Shown piece by piece: positions 49,271 through 57,872 of a DNA stretch of 64,000 nucleotides (its first letter is position 1; each line of letters begins with the position of its first letter). Location: NCBI RefSeq assembly GCF_050871315.1, contig NZ_JBJLRE010000003.1, one strand, 5' to 3'. Both the position numbers and the translations under genes were made by a program. The notes beneath the pieces are model-generated. The model was not told where the DNA came from. It did no database searches and was given only the letters and a program-made list of their open reading frames with translations. This DNA is from Kineococcus gynurae. Its GTDB lineage: Bacteria > Actinomycetota > Actinomycetes > Actinomycetales > Kineococcaceae.

Positions 49271-51203
49271 GCGGCCACGCCCCGGCCAGGGCGGTCCACA
49301 CCGGGACGACCGCGGCCGCCGACCACGCCTGCGGGTGGCAGGCGGCGGGGTAGGGCACGGGCCGGCCGACCTCCTCGGCGGCGTCCCCCGAGTGCAGCTC
49401 GGGCATCCGGAACCCGAACCCCACCGCGGCCGCGAGCAGCCCCTCGGCGAGCTGCCGGGCCTCCGCGGCGAACCCCGACCGCAGCAACCCGGCGATGGCG
49501 ATGGCCGTGTCGTGCGTCCACACGCTGCCGCGGTGGTAGCTCAGCGGCCAGTACCCGCGGTCCGTCGTGGACATCGTCCGCACCCCGAAACCGCTGCTCA
49601 TGGCGCTCGACACCAACCGGGCGGCGACCCGCTCCTCCTCCTCGCGGTCGAGCAGACCGGTCCCCAGCAGGTGCCCGATGTTGCTGGTGAGGGAGTTCAC
49701 GGGGTTCTTGTGCACGTCCAGGGCGATGGCCGGGTAGGGCCCCTCCTCGTCCTCGACCCAGAACGAGTTCCGGAACGCCGATCGCAACCGGGCGGCCTCC
49801 TCCCGGCAGCGGTCCGCCCCGGGCCGACCGAAGTGCTCCAGGAGGTCGGCCGCCTTGAGCGCCGCCTCGTGCGCGTAGGCCTGCACCTCGCAGAGGGCGA
49901 TGGGCCCGTCGGCGAACCGCCCGTCGCGGAACTGCACGCTGTCCCCGGAGTCCTTCCACCCCTGGTTCGCCAGACCGTGCCCGGTCTCGTCGACGTACTC
50001 CAGGAAACCGTCGCCGTCGGAGTCGCCGAACTCGACCATCCAGGTCAACGCCCGTTCCAGGTTCGGCAGCAGCTCGGCGACCTCCACGTCGGCCATCCCG
50101 GCCCGCCAGGCGTCGTGCAGCAGGCAGATCCAGAGCGGGGTCGCGTCGATGGTCCCGTAGTAGAGCGGGGCCAGGGTGACCCCCTCCCCCGGGATCGACA
50201 GGGGTTCGCGGCGCAGTTCGTGCATGATCTTCCCCGGCTGCTCGGCGGTCCCGGCCACCGACCGGGTGCCCTGCCGATCGGCGAGGATCCGTAGCGTCCC
50301 GGCGGCCACCGCGTGGTCGACCGGCAGCAGCAGGCGGGCGGCCCAGATCGAATCCCGACCGAACAACGTGAAGAACCAGGGGGCGCCGGCGGCGAGGAAG
50401 ACGTCCTCGGGCCGGTCCGGGACCGTCATCCGGAGGGCCGCCAGGTCGTCCAGCGCCCGGGCGGCCCACCGGTCGAGACGGTCGTCCCCGCTGCGCAACC
50501 CCGCTGTCGACCAGGACGCCGGACCGCGGGCCGCGTGCACGACGGCCTCCGGGAGGTCGGTGTCGAGGCGCCAGCCGACCGTGACCGTCCCCCCGGCGGG
50601 GACCGGGAGCGACCACGCGAGGGTGACGTCGACCCCGTCCACGGTGACGTCGGCACCGGGGGCCCGCAGGTGGTTCTCGGCGCCTCCGCCGTTCCACCGC
50701 AGCCCGTCCCCCGCGACGTCGACGTGCGCCGGCGGGGTCGCCCCGAGGCCCGCCTTCACCAGTTCCATCGACGAGGCGTCCGCCCGCAGGCGCACCTCCA
50801 CCGTGGTGCGGAACTCCTCGCGGCGTCGCGACGTCACGGACAGTTCTTCCGAACAGCCCCGCGGGTCCACCGTGCGTCGCCGCGAGATCCGCACGTCGGG
50901 ATCGGCCCCGGGGTCGTCCAGCCCGCGCAGCAGGCCCTCGACCTGCAGACGTCCCGCCCCGCGCACGGCCGAGGAGATGGTCTCCACCGCACTGCCCCGG
51001 ACCGCGGTCGCCAGGGCGGAGACCACCCGAGTGTCACCGACCCAGATCCCGTGGATCGCGGCGGAGCCCATGGTGGCGTCGGCCGCGCTCCAGGCCTGAA
51101 CGGGGGCGGCGAGCACGACGGTCTCCCCGGACAGCAACGGCTGCAACGGGACCGGGACGGTCGCGGTCCGGGCGGGGGCGTCGTTCAGGACGGTCTCGGG
51201 CAC
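49242..51203 (-). CDS. Glycogen-debranching-type glycoside hydrolase (amylo-alpha-1,6-glucosidase-like)
   Basis: This protein of 653 residues has an N-terminal beta-rich region of the GDE_N type (LLSGETVVLAAPVQAWSAADATMGSAAIHGIWVGDTRVVSAL). A C-terminal (alpha/alpha)6 barrel has LAAGAPWFFTLFGRDSIWAARLL, YYGTIDATPLWICLLHDAWRAG, DGDGFLEY ... GLANQGWKDSGDSVQFRDG, and SYHRGSVWTHDTAIAIAGL. The DSIWAARLL and GWKDSGDS stretches are where catalytic acids of such GH15/GH133-like barrels sit. It should trim alpha-1,6 or related glucosyl bonds. GTG 51203 follows GGAGT. It shares strand and near proximity with the sugar ABC importer, suggesting catabolism of an imported oligosaccharide. Confidence 0.85.
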   Translation of the reverse strand: MPETVLNDAPARTATVPVPLQPLLSGETVVLAAPVQAWSAADATMGSAAIHGIWVGDTRVVSALATAVRGSAVETISSAVRGAGRLQVEGLLRGLDDPGADPDVRISRRRTVDPRGCSEELSVTSRRREEFRTTVEVRLRADASSMELVKAGLGATPPAHVDVAGDGLRWNGGGAENHLRAPGADVTVDGVDVTLAWSLPVPAGGTVTVGWRLDTDLPEAVVHAARGPASWSTAGLRSGDDRLDRWAARALDDLAALRMTVPDRPEDVFLAAGAPWFFTLFGRDSIWAARLLLPVDHAVAAGTLRILADRQGTRSVAGTAEQPGKIMHELRREPLSIPGEGVTLAPLYYGTIDATPLWICLLHDAWRAGMADVEVAELLPNLERALTWMVEFGDSDGDGFLEYVDETGHGLANQGWKDSGDSVQFRDGRFADGPIALCEVQAYAHEAALKAADLLEHFGRPGADRCREEAARLRSAFRNSFWVEDEEGPYPAIALDVHKNPVNSLTSNIGHLLGTGLLDREEEERVAARLVSSAMSSGFGVRTMSTTDRGYWPLSYHRGSVWTHDTAIAIAGLLRSGFAAEARQLAEGLLAAAVGFGFRMPELHSGDAAEEVGRPVPYPAACHPQAWSAAAVVPVWTALAGAWPLTPPGPARS

Positions 51204-51273
51204 GGGGGACTCCTGGGGTCGGGCTCGGGCTCGGATCGAGGTCGGGGACGGGCGGGGAGCGGAGGCCGGGGCC

Positions 51274-52164
51274 TCACTCCTTCACGGCACCGTCACTGGT
51301 GTTGAGGATGCGGCGCTGGAAGGCGAAGAACAGCACGGCCACGGGGATGGTCATGAGCGCGGCGGCCGCGAGCTTGAGGGGGTACTGCGTCCCCTGCGAC
51401 AACCCACCGCTGGCCAACCCGGCCACCCCCTTGGTGAGGGGGGTCAGCGCCGGGTCCTGGGCCGCGACGATGAAGTGCGCGAGCTCGTTCCAGGAACCCT
51501 GGAAGGACAGGATGGTCACGGTGACGAGGGCCGGCTGGGCCATCGGCAGCACGACGGACCAGAAGATGCGGAACGTCCCCGCCCCGTCGATGCGGGCCTG
51601 CTCCTCGACGCTCACCGGGATCGACTCGAAGAAGTTCTTCATGATGAAGACCCCGGCCGCGTCCACCAGGAGCGGGACGATCATCCCCGCGTAGGAGTCG
51701 TACATGCCGAGCTGGTTGATGACGAGGAACTTGGGGATGAGCAGCACGACCGCCGGGACGGACATGACGGCGACGATGGCCGCGAACACCAGTCCCCGGC
51801 CGGGGAACCGCAGCCGGGCCAGGGCGTAGCCCGCCAGCGAGGCGAAGAAGACCCGGCCCAGCGTCACCGCGACCGTGATGACCACCGAGTTCCCGAACCA
51901 CAGGGGGAAGTCGGAGTTGGCGAGGAGCCGTTCCAGGGCCGCGGTGGAGAACGGGTGCGGCACCAGCGACACCGGGTTCGCGGCCGCGTCGGCGTCGGTC
52001 TTGACGGCGGTCGCGACCTGGATCAGGAAGGGGGCGACGTAGACGACGGCCAGCAGCACCAGGACGAGGTAGACGGGCCCGGAGGTCGCCCGCCAGGAGC
52101 GGCGGGGGCGCGCGGGAGCAGAGGCGGTGGCCGCGGTGGCGACCGCCGTGGGGGTGGACGTCAT
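51274..52164 (-). CDS. Carbohydrate ABC importer permease (MalG-like)
   Basis: The 296-residue permease has six hydrophobic segments. The coupling loop EEQARIDGAGTFRIFWSVVLPMAQPALVTV in the middle is the EAA motif contacting the ATPase. Its N-terminal tail is Ala/Pro-rich. It is the second permease of a binding-protein-dependent sugar importer, next to the MalF-like gene. ATG 52164 has GGAGG at good spacing and overlaps the upstream stop (ATGA). No ATP-binding gene is present in this operon, so the pump must use a shared MsiK-type ATPase encoded elsewhere. Confidence 0.92.
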   Translation of the reverse strand: MTSTPTAVATAATASAPARPRRSWRATSGPVYLVLVLLAVVYVAPFLIQVATAVKTDADAAANPVSLVPHPFSTAALERLLANSDFPLWFGNSVVITVAVTLGRVFFASLAGYALARLRFPGRGLVFAAIVAVMSVPAVVLLIPKFLVINQLGMYDSYAGMIVPLLVDAAGVFIMKNFFESIPVSVEEQARIDGAGTFRIFWSVVLPMAQPALVTVTILSFQGSWNELAHFIVAAQDPALTPLTKGVAGLASGGLSQGTQYPLKLAAAALMTIPVAVLFFAFQRRILNTSDGAVKE

Positions 52165-53267
52165 CGCGAACCTCCGGTGGGGGGAAGGACCGCCGCGGCA
52201 CGGCGACGGCGGACGGGGACGTCCCGCTCGCGCAGCAGGGCCCGCTGGAACAGCGTCAGCGCGACGATGATCACGAAGAGGATGAACGCGATGGCCGCGC
52301 CCTGCCCCCACTCCTGGTTCACGAAGGAACTCTGGTACGAGAGGTAGGCCGGGGTCAGGGTCGTCTTGCCGGGCGCACCCTGGGTCCCCGTGTAGATCTG
52401 GTCGAAGACCTGCCAGGCCCCGATGAGACCCAGCGTCAGCACCGTGAACAGGGTGGGTCGCAGCTGCGGCAGCGTGATCCGCCAGAACCGTTGCCACCCG
52501 TTCGCCCCGTCCATCACGGCCGCCTCGGCGACCTCCCCCGACAGGTTCTGCAGGGCCGCGACGAACAGCAGCATGAAGGTCCCGCTGGTGGTGAAGACCG
52601 CCATGATGATGAACGCCGACATCGCCACGGACGGCCCGCCCAACCAGTCCCACCAGCTCACGCCGAGGAACCGGTTCTCGGTGAGACCGGACGGTCCGGA
52701 CCCCAGCCCGACGGCCCCGAGGAGGGCGTGCACGACGCCGGTCGGGTCGTTGAACCAGTTCGGACCGTTCAGCCCCACCCAGGACAGCACGCGGTTGACC
52801 GCCCCCGAGGCCGAGAAGAGGAACAGCCACAGGACGGTGATCGCGACCGAGCTGGTCACGGACGGGAAGTAGAACGCCGTGCGGAAGAACCCGCGCCCGC
52901 GCAGGGCCGCCCGGTTGACGAGCACGGCCAGCCCGAGGGACACCGCGGTCTGGGTCGGCACCACCAGCAGGACGTACCAGGCGTTGTTGCGCAACGACGT
53001 CCCGAAGTCCTGGGTCGCGAGACCGCCCCCGGTGAGCAGGTCGGAGTAGTTCTTCCACCCGACGAACTCCACCCCGGAGGAGAAGGGGCTGCCCCGGCCG
53101 GTCCAGTCGGAGACGCTGACCCACAGCGCCATGAGCACCGGGATCCCGAGGAACAGACCGAGCAGCACCACGACGGGGGCCGTGAACAACCACCCGGAGA
53201 GCGCCTGACCGGACCTGACCCCGGACCGCGTGGTCCGCGGCCGCGACGGCGTGCTGGTCGAGACCAT
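52161..53267 (-). CDS. Carbohydrate ABC importer permease (MalF-like)
   Basis: This protein of 368 residues is of the MalF/UgpA type, with six membrane segments. It has an unusually large extracytoplasmic loop between residues ~150 and 210 (ASGAVNRVLSWVGLNGPNWFNDPTGVVHALLGAVGLGSGPSG). The coupling motif EVAEAAVMDGANGWQRFWRITLPQLRPTLFTV is intact. ATG 53267 has GGAGG upstream. It lies 22 bases after the binding-protein gene and overlaps the MalG-like gene by 4 bases. It provides half of the membrane channel for the oligosaccharide importer. Confidence 0.92.
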   Translation of the reverse strand: MVSTSTPSRPRTTRSGVRSGQALSGWLFTAPVVVLLGLFLGIPVLMALWVSVSDWTGRGSPFSSGVEFVGWKNYSDLLTGGGLATQDFGTSLRNNAWYVLLVVPTQTAVSLGLAVLVNRAALRGRGFFRTAFYFPSVTSSVAITVLWLFLFSASGAVNRVLSWVGLNGPNWFNDPTGVVHALLGAVGLGSGPSGLTENRFLGVSWWDWLGGPSVAMSAFIIMAVFTTSGTFMLLFVAALQNLSGEVAEAAVMDGANGWQRFWRITLPQLRPTLFTVLTLGLIGAWQVFDQIYTGTQGAPGKTTLTPAYLSYQSSFVNQEWGQGAAIAFILFVIIVALTLFQRALLRERDVPVRRRRAAAVLPPTGGSR

Positions 53268-53289
53268 GACGGCTTCCTCCCTCCGCGGC

Positions 53290-54537
53290 TCAGCGGCCCG
53301 TGAGGGCCTGCAGGTTGGTCTGGGTCTGGGCGAGGATCTCCGCCGGGTCACCGGTCGCCAGCGACTCCAGCTTGCTGTTCAGGTCGGTCACGACGTCGGC
53401 GGAACCCTTGACGGTGGGCACCCCCTGCGCGTAGTCCACCCCGTCCAGGAACGGCACCAGGTCCGGGTTGTCGCTGCGCCAGGCGTCGGCCGCGGACCGG
53501 ATGGACGGCATCGGACCGAACGCCTTCGAGAACGCCAGCTGCTGGTCGGCGGAGGTGAGACGCTCGACCAGGTCGAGGGCCGCCTTCTGGTTCTTGCTGT
53601 CGGCGGCGATGCCCCAGCAGTTGCTGAACTGCAGCGTTCCCTTGCCGGCCGGACCGGCGGGCAGCTCGACGACCTTGTACTTCACGTCGGGGTAGTCCTT
53701 GCTCAGGGCCCCGGTGATCCAGTTGCCCTCGATGGTCATGACCGCGAGCCCCTTGCCCAGGGCCTCCCCGCCCCAGCCGGCCCCCAGGTCCTTGGCGAAC
53801 TTCGCCTCGCCGCCCTCCAGCATGGTCTTGACGTACTGCAGCGCCTCGACGTTCTCGGGGCTGTCGGCCGTCGCCTCGGTCCCCTCGGCGTTCATGAGGT
53901 TCCCGCCAGCCTGCACCATGAACGCCCCCAGCCGCGCGTACTCGCCCGAGACCCCCAGCCCGACGTGCTCGGGCGTGGTCAACCGCTGCGAGACGGTGCG
54001 CAACTGGTCCCAGGTGGTGGGCACGTCGGCGTCGGTCAGGCCGGCCGCGGTCCAGAGGTCGGTGTTGATGACGAGCTGCAGCGTCGAGAAGTCCTTCGGC
54101 GCGCAGTAGAACGTGCCGTCGTAGGTGAAGGACCGGACGAGCCCCGGGTAGAAGTCGTCCTTGTTCGGCAGCTGGTCGCCGTAGGCGAGCAGGGACCCGT
54201 TCTCGGCGTACCCGGCGAGGGAGTCGGTCGACAGGTAGAACACGTCGGCCGGTTTCCCGGCGGCGAAGCCCTGGGAGAGCTGCTGGTCGAGGTTGCTCGC
54301 CGCCACCAGGTTCGTCGCCGTCCCGGAGTCCTTCGACCACGCGTCGACCGCCTCGGTCATCGCGTCGATCTCGGCCTGACCGCTGGGGCCGTAGAGGACG
54401 GTGAGCGCGCCGTCACCGGTGCTGAGCTGTCCGTCCTCGCCCGCGGGGGCGTCGGAGAAGCCGGACCCGCACCCGGTGAGGGTCACGGTGGACACGATCG
54501 CCACGGCGAACGCGGCGCGTCGGATGCGTCGGTGCAT
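53290..54537 (-). CDS. Sugar-binding lipoprotein of an ABC importer
   Basis: The 415-residue protein begins with a lipoprotein signal peptide (RRAAFAVAIVSTVTLTGC; lipobox LTGC with Cys23 lipidated). The mature part is a cluster B-type solute-binding protein (ALTVLYGPSGQAEIDAMTEAVDAW, DVFYLSTDSLAGYAENGSL, MTIEGNWITGAL). The ligand is unknown, but the neighbouring debranching-type glycosidase suggests a glucose-containing oligosaccharide. It is the first gene of the importer operon, preceded by a clear inverted repeat at 54565-54580, and has a GGAG site upstream of ATG 54537. Confidence 0.93.
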   Translation of the reverse strand: MHRRIRRAAFAVAIVSTVTLTGCGSGFSDAPAGEDGQLSTGDGALTVLYGPSGQAEIDAMTEAVDAWSKDSGTATNLVAASNLDQQLSQGFAAGKPADVFYLSTDSLAGYAENGSLLAYGDQLPNKDDFYPGLVRSFTYDGTFYCAPKDFSTLQLVINTDLWTAAGLTDADVPTTWDQLRTVSQRLTTPEHVGLGVSGEYARLGAFMVQAGGNLMNAEGTEATADSPENVEALQYVKTMLEGGEAKFAKDLGAGWGGEALGKGLAVMTIEGNWITGALSKDYPDVKYKVVELPAGPAGKGTLQFSNCWGIAADSKNQKAALDLVERLTSADQQLAFSKAFGPMPSIRSAADAWRSDNPDLVPFLDGVDYAQGVPTVKGSADVVTDLNSKLESLATGDPAEILAQTQTNLQALTGR

Positions 54538-54564
54538 GGGGGCGGCTCTCCTTCGAGTCGGTTG

Positions 54565-54580
54565 ATTTGATCGTTCAAAT
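54565..54580. promoter_or_regulatory. LacI-type operator ATTTGA-TCGT-TCAAAT
   Basis: ATTTGA (54565-54570) and TCAAAT (54575-54580) are exact complements around TCGT, 28 bases upstream of the binding-protein start and in the divergent gap with a LacI-family gene. It is AT-rich in a GC-rich background, a typical operator site for this regulator. Confidence 0.72.
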
Positions 54581-54768
54581 GCAGCGCGATCACGGTAGGT
54601 CGGCCCCCGGGACGTGTCAACCGGGCCGCCTCACGACCCCCGGACCGGCGCCCGTCCGCACGTCCGGCGACCGAGGGGGTGATGATGGGCGGTCACCATG
54701 TCGATCGTCCGGATCGCGAGCATGATCGGGCCGCGCCGGCGTCCCGGCGAGCCGAGGAGGGAGGGACC

Positions 54769-55842
54769 GTGCCGTCCGATCCGTCCCCCCGCCTGCCCAC
54801 GGTCACCGACGTCGCGTCCCTGGCGCAGGTCTCGCGGCAGACGGTCTCCAACGTGCTCAACTCCCCCGACGTCGTCGCGCCCCACACCCGCGCCCGGGTC
54901 GAGCACGCCATCGCCCGGCTCGGCTACCGCCCGCACGCCTCGGCCCGGCGCCTGCGCACGCGGCGCAGCTCCACCCTCGGGGTCCGGCTGGACCCGGTGC
55001 AGAACGGGATCTCCGGAGCCGTCCTGGACCGGTTCCTGCACGCCCTGACCGAGCAGGCCGACGCCGTGGGGCTGCGCGTCACGCTCTACACCGCCACCGA
55101 CCAGCAGGACGAGATCCGGCAGTTCCGCCGCTTGGTGGACGGGGCCGACGTCGACGCGTTCGTCCTCACGTCCACGACCGTGGACGATCCGCGGATCGAC
55201 TGGTTGGTCGAGCAGGGGGCCGACTTCGTGAGTTTCGGTCGCCCGTGGGGTCGCGACCTGCACGACCCCGCGCGGCGCTGGGTCGACGTGGACGGACGCG
55301 CCGGGACGGCCGAGGTCACCGCCGAGCTCCTGACCCGGGTCGGTCGCCGGGTCGCCTACCTGGGTTGGCCGGCCGGCTCCGGGGTCGGCGACGAGCGTCG
55401 CGCCGGCTGGGCGGCGGTGATGGCGGACGTGCTCCCCCCGGCCGCGCGGGCCCGGCTCGACCTGCACGTCGAGGACTCGGTGGGCAACGCGGCCGCCGCG
55501 GTCGAGGCGCTGCTCACGGCCGGGGCGATCCCCGACGCCGTCGTGTGCGCGAGCGACACCCTCGCCCTGGGGGCGTCGATGGCGACCGGTGGACGGATCC
55601 CCGTGGTGGGTTTCGACGACACCCCGGTCGCGGCCGCGATCGGTCTCTCCAGCGTGCAGCAACCCGTCGCGAGGATCGCGACCGCGGCGCTCCGGCTCCT
55701 CGGCCTGGTCGAGGATCCCTCCCCTCCGACCGGCAACCACGAACTCGTCCGGCCCCTCGTCTCCTGGCGCGACGGCGGCCTGCGTTTCGTGCCCGCCGAT
55801 CCCGAGGCCCGCGCCGAGGGCCCCACCGACCCTCCGCGCTAG
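54769..55842 (+). CDS. LacI-family transcriptional regulator
   Basis: The 357-residue regulator has the LacI helix-turn-helix near 14-60 (PTVTDVASLAQVSRQTVSNVLNSPDVVAPHTRARVEHAI) with a hinge helix (RPHASARRLRT). The periplasmic-binding-protein-like effector domain follows (TLGVRLDPVQNGISGAVLDRFLHALTEQADA, VDAFVLTSTT, RIPVVGFDDTPVAAAIGLSSVQQP). The GTG at 54769 has GAGGAGGGAGGG upstream; a longer in-frame start at 54679 has no support. It diverges from the sugar importer and most likely represses it through the site at 54565-54580. The inducer would be the imported sugar. Confidence 0.92.
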   Translation: MPSDPSPRLPTVTDVASLAQVSRQTVSNVLNSPDVVAPHTRARVEHAIARLGYRPHASARRLRTRRSSTLGVRLDPVQNGISGAVLDRFLHALTEQADAVGLRVTLYTATDQQDEIRQFRRLVDGADVDAFVLTSTTVDDPRIDWLVEQGADFVSFGRPWGRDLHDPARRWVDVDGRAGTAEVTAELLTRVGRRVAYLGWPAGSGVGDERRAGWAAVMADVLPPAARARLDLHVEDSVGNAAAAVEALLTAGAIPDAVVCASDTLALGASMATGGRIPVVGFDDTPVAAAIGLSSVQQPVARIATAALRLLGLVEDPSPPTGNHELVRPLVSWRDGGLRFVPADPEARAEGPTDPPR

Positions 55843-55993
55843 CGCCGCCCGGGGCCCCGCGGGCGGGGCCCGGACGGACGTCGGGAGAGGGTCCGCGACC
55901 GCCCCACACGATCTCCGAGGATCCCCGACGCGGATCATGCGGTTTCGAGATCAATTGGTGGGCAACGGTTCCCGCGTCGAGGATGGGCGGGTG

Positions 55994-56638
55994 ATGCTGC
56001 GACTCCCGGGAACCTACCGGGCTCAGGGAGACACCTTCCTGCTGATCCGCGCCCTGCGCCGCAGCGGTGGCGCGCAGGGCTGCCGGGTCCTCGACGTGGG
56101 CACCGGTGGCGGGGCACTGGCCCTCTCGGCGGTCCGCGCCGGAGCCCGTTCGGTGACGGCCGTGGACCTCTCGCGTCTGTCGCTGATCACCACGCGCCTC
56201 AACAGCCTGCTGCACCGCGCCCGGGTGGAGCTCCGCCACGGCGACCTGTTCGACCCCGTCCGGGGGCGACGTTTCGATCTCGTCCTGGCCAACCCGCCCT
56301 ACGTCCCGAGCCGGAGCGACGTCCTCCCGCGCAGGGGCCCCGGGCGCGCCTGGGACGCCGGGCGTGACGGTCGTGCGGTGATCGAGCGCATCTGCGACGA
56401 CGTCGCCGCGGTGCTCGTCGACGGGGGTCGGCTCCTCATGGTCCATTCCGCCCTGGCCGACGAGGACCGGACCGTGCAGCGGTTGCGCGACCGGGGTTTC
56501 CGCGCCGCGGTCGTGGACCGCGCCCCCGAACCGTTCGGGCCGGTGATGCGGCGACGGGCCGCGTTGCTGCGTTCCCGGGGGTTGTTGCGGCCCGACCAGG
56601 ACCACGAGGAACTCGTCGTCGTGGAGGCCCGGCGATGA
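55994..56638 (+). CDS. PrmC/HemK-like SAM-dependent methyltransferase
   Basis: The 214-residue class I methyltransferase has the SAM loop VLDVGTGGGALALSAVRAGA. The catalytic NPPY motif (VLANPPYVPSRSD) is the hallmark of enzymes methylating amide nitrogens of glutamine or N6 of adenine. The N-terminal MLRLPGTYRAQGDTFLLIRAL resembles the short HemK2/Mtq2-like group, in which PrmC's N-terminal domain is absent. The start is uncertain: ATG 55994 (with GTG 55991 next to it) fits the family, and ATG 55937 would add nineteen residues. It begins a chain of 4-base overlaps with the CDGSH and diiron-enzyme genes, so its substrate may lie in that system. Confidence 0.82.
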   Translation: MLRLPGTYRAQGDTFLLIRALRRSGGAQGCRVLDVGTGGGALALSAVRAGARSVTAVDLSRLSLITTRLNSLLHRARVELRHGDLFDPVRGRRFDLVLANPPYVPSRSDVLPRRGPGRAWDAGRDGRAVIERICDDVAAVLVDGGRLLMVHSALADEDRTVQRLRDRGFRAAVVDRAPEPFGPVMRRRAALLRSRGLLRPDQDHEELVVVEARR

Positions 56639-56841
56639 GCGGACGGAACCCCACCCGGGTGGTCGTGACCGACGACGGTCCGCTGCTCGTGCACGGGCCG
56701 GTGGAGGTCGAACTGCCCGACGGGCGGGTCGTCGTCTCCCGGCGAGCCGTGACCGGCCTGTGCGTCTGCGGCCTCAGCGCCCGTCCCCCGTTCTGCGACA
56801 CGAGTCATCGGCGCCGACGTCGCCCGGAGGAGAACCCATGA
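56635..56841 (+). CDS. CDGSH-type [2Fe-2S] protein
   Basis: The 68-residue protein has the ligand set CVCGLSARPPFCDTSH, with Cys43, Cys45, Cys54 and His58. That is the three-Cys/one-His CDGSH cluster motif, although the central Gly is replaced by Thr. Preceding strands VVVTDDGPLLVHGPVEVELPDG are typical. CDGSH proteins are small redox or cluster-transfer proteins. It overlaps both neighbours with ATGA, and being so small and tightly coupled to the diiron enzyme, it may serve as its electron donor. That role is inferred. Confidence 0.9.
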   Translation: MSGRNPTRVVVTDDGPLLVHGPVEVELPDGRVVVSRRAVTGLCVCGLSARPPFCDTSHRRRRRPEENP

Positions 56842-57872
56842 GCCTGTCGACCCTGTCCCGCGGTCCCGTGGGCCCGGCCCGCCCCGCCGACCGCGGGCCG
56901 ATCAGCGCCGCGGTCCTCGCGTACCTGCGCGAACCCGACCCGGACGCGCTCCGCCGTCTCGGCGTCGACGACCTCGCGGACGCCGGGACCGACCCGTTCG
57001 GGGAGGACCTGCACCTCGCGCTCTACGTGGCCTACGAGCTGCACTACCGGGGTTTCGCCGACGTTCCGGCCGATCTCGAGTGGGACCCGGAGCTGATCCG
57101 GTTGCGCCGCGATCTCGAGGAGATCTTCCTGGCCGGGCTGCGGGCCCGGGTCCCCGGTGGCGCCGACGTGGACGCGGCGCTGGCGGCCCTGTTGCAGGAG
57201 TCCGGGGAGGAAGGGATCTCCCACCACCTCGCCCGCCGGGCCTCGATCGAACAGTTCCGCGAGTACGTCGCCCTGCGTTCGATCTACCACCTCAAGGAGG
57301 CCGATCCGCAGGCCTGGGTGATCCCCCGGTTGGAGGGTGCGGCCAAGGCCGCGCTGGTCACGGTCGAGCACGACGAGTACGGGGCGGGGCGGCCGGAACG
57401 CATGCACGCCCACCTGTTCGCGGAGATGATGCGCGAGCTGGGGCTCGACGCGGGGTACGGCGCGCACCTCGACCGGGCCCCCGGTGCCGTGCTCGCCGAG
57501 GTGAACCTGATGTCCCTGTGCGGACTGCGGCGCTCGTTGCGCGGCGCGCTCGTCGGGCAGTTCGCGGTGGTGGAGCTGACGTCCTCGCCCGGCTCGGCCC
57601 GCCTGGTCCGGGCCGCCGAACGGCTGGGGTGCGGCCCGGCGAGCGTGGAGTTCTACGCCGAGCACGTCGAGGCCGACGCCGTCCACGAGCAGCTGGTGCG
57701 GCACGCCCTGATCGCTCCCCTGGTCCGGGCGGAACCGGCCCTGGCCGCCGACGTCGTCTTCGGGGTCCAGGCGGCGACCGTCCTCGACGCCGACGTCGGA
57801 GCGGCCGTCCTCGATGCCTGGCGCGAGGGCCGCAGCGCCCTGCGCGCCCTGTCCCCCGCGCCGCACCCGTGA
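56838..57872 (+). CDS. Haem-oxygenase-like iron-containing (diiron) redox enzyme
   Basis: The 344-residue all-helical protein matches the iron-containing redox enzyme / haem-oxygenase-like diiron oxidase family (the Haem_oxygenas_2 type). Repeated helix motifs give candidate iron ligands: AYELHYRGF (E67/H69), VEHDEYGAGRPERMHAHLF (E177/E180/H190), EFYAEHVEADAVHEQ (E275/D280/H283). Members include N-oxygenases and fatty-acid decarboxylases that activate O2 with an iron pair assembled late. The reaction here is unknown. ATG 56838 has GGAGGAG upstream. The gene lies in a four-gene operon with a methyltransferase, a CDGSH protein and a helical partner. Confidence 0.85.
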   Translation: MSLSTLSRGPVGPARPADRGPISAAVLAYLREPDPDALRRLGVDDLADAGTDPFGEDLHLALYVAYELHYRGFADVPADLEWDPELIRLRRDLEEIFLAGLRARVPGGADVDAALAALLQESGEEGISHHLARRASIEQFREYVALRSIYHLKEADPQAWVIPRLEGAAKAALVTVEHDEYGAGRPERMHAHLFAEMMRELGLDAGYGAHLDRAPGAVLAEVNLMSLCGLRRSLRGALVGQFAVVELTSSPGSARLVRAAERLGCGPASVEFYAEHVEADAVHEQLVRHALIAPLVRAEPALAADVVFGVQAATVLDADVGAAVLDAWREGRSALRALSPAPHP

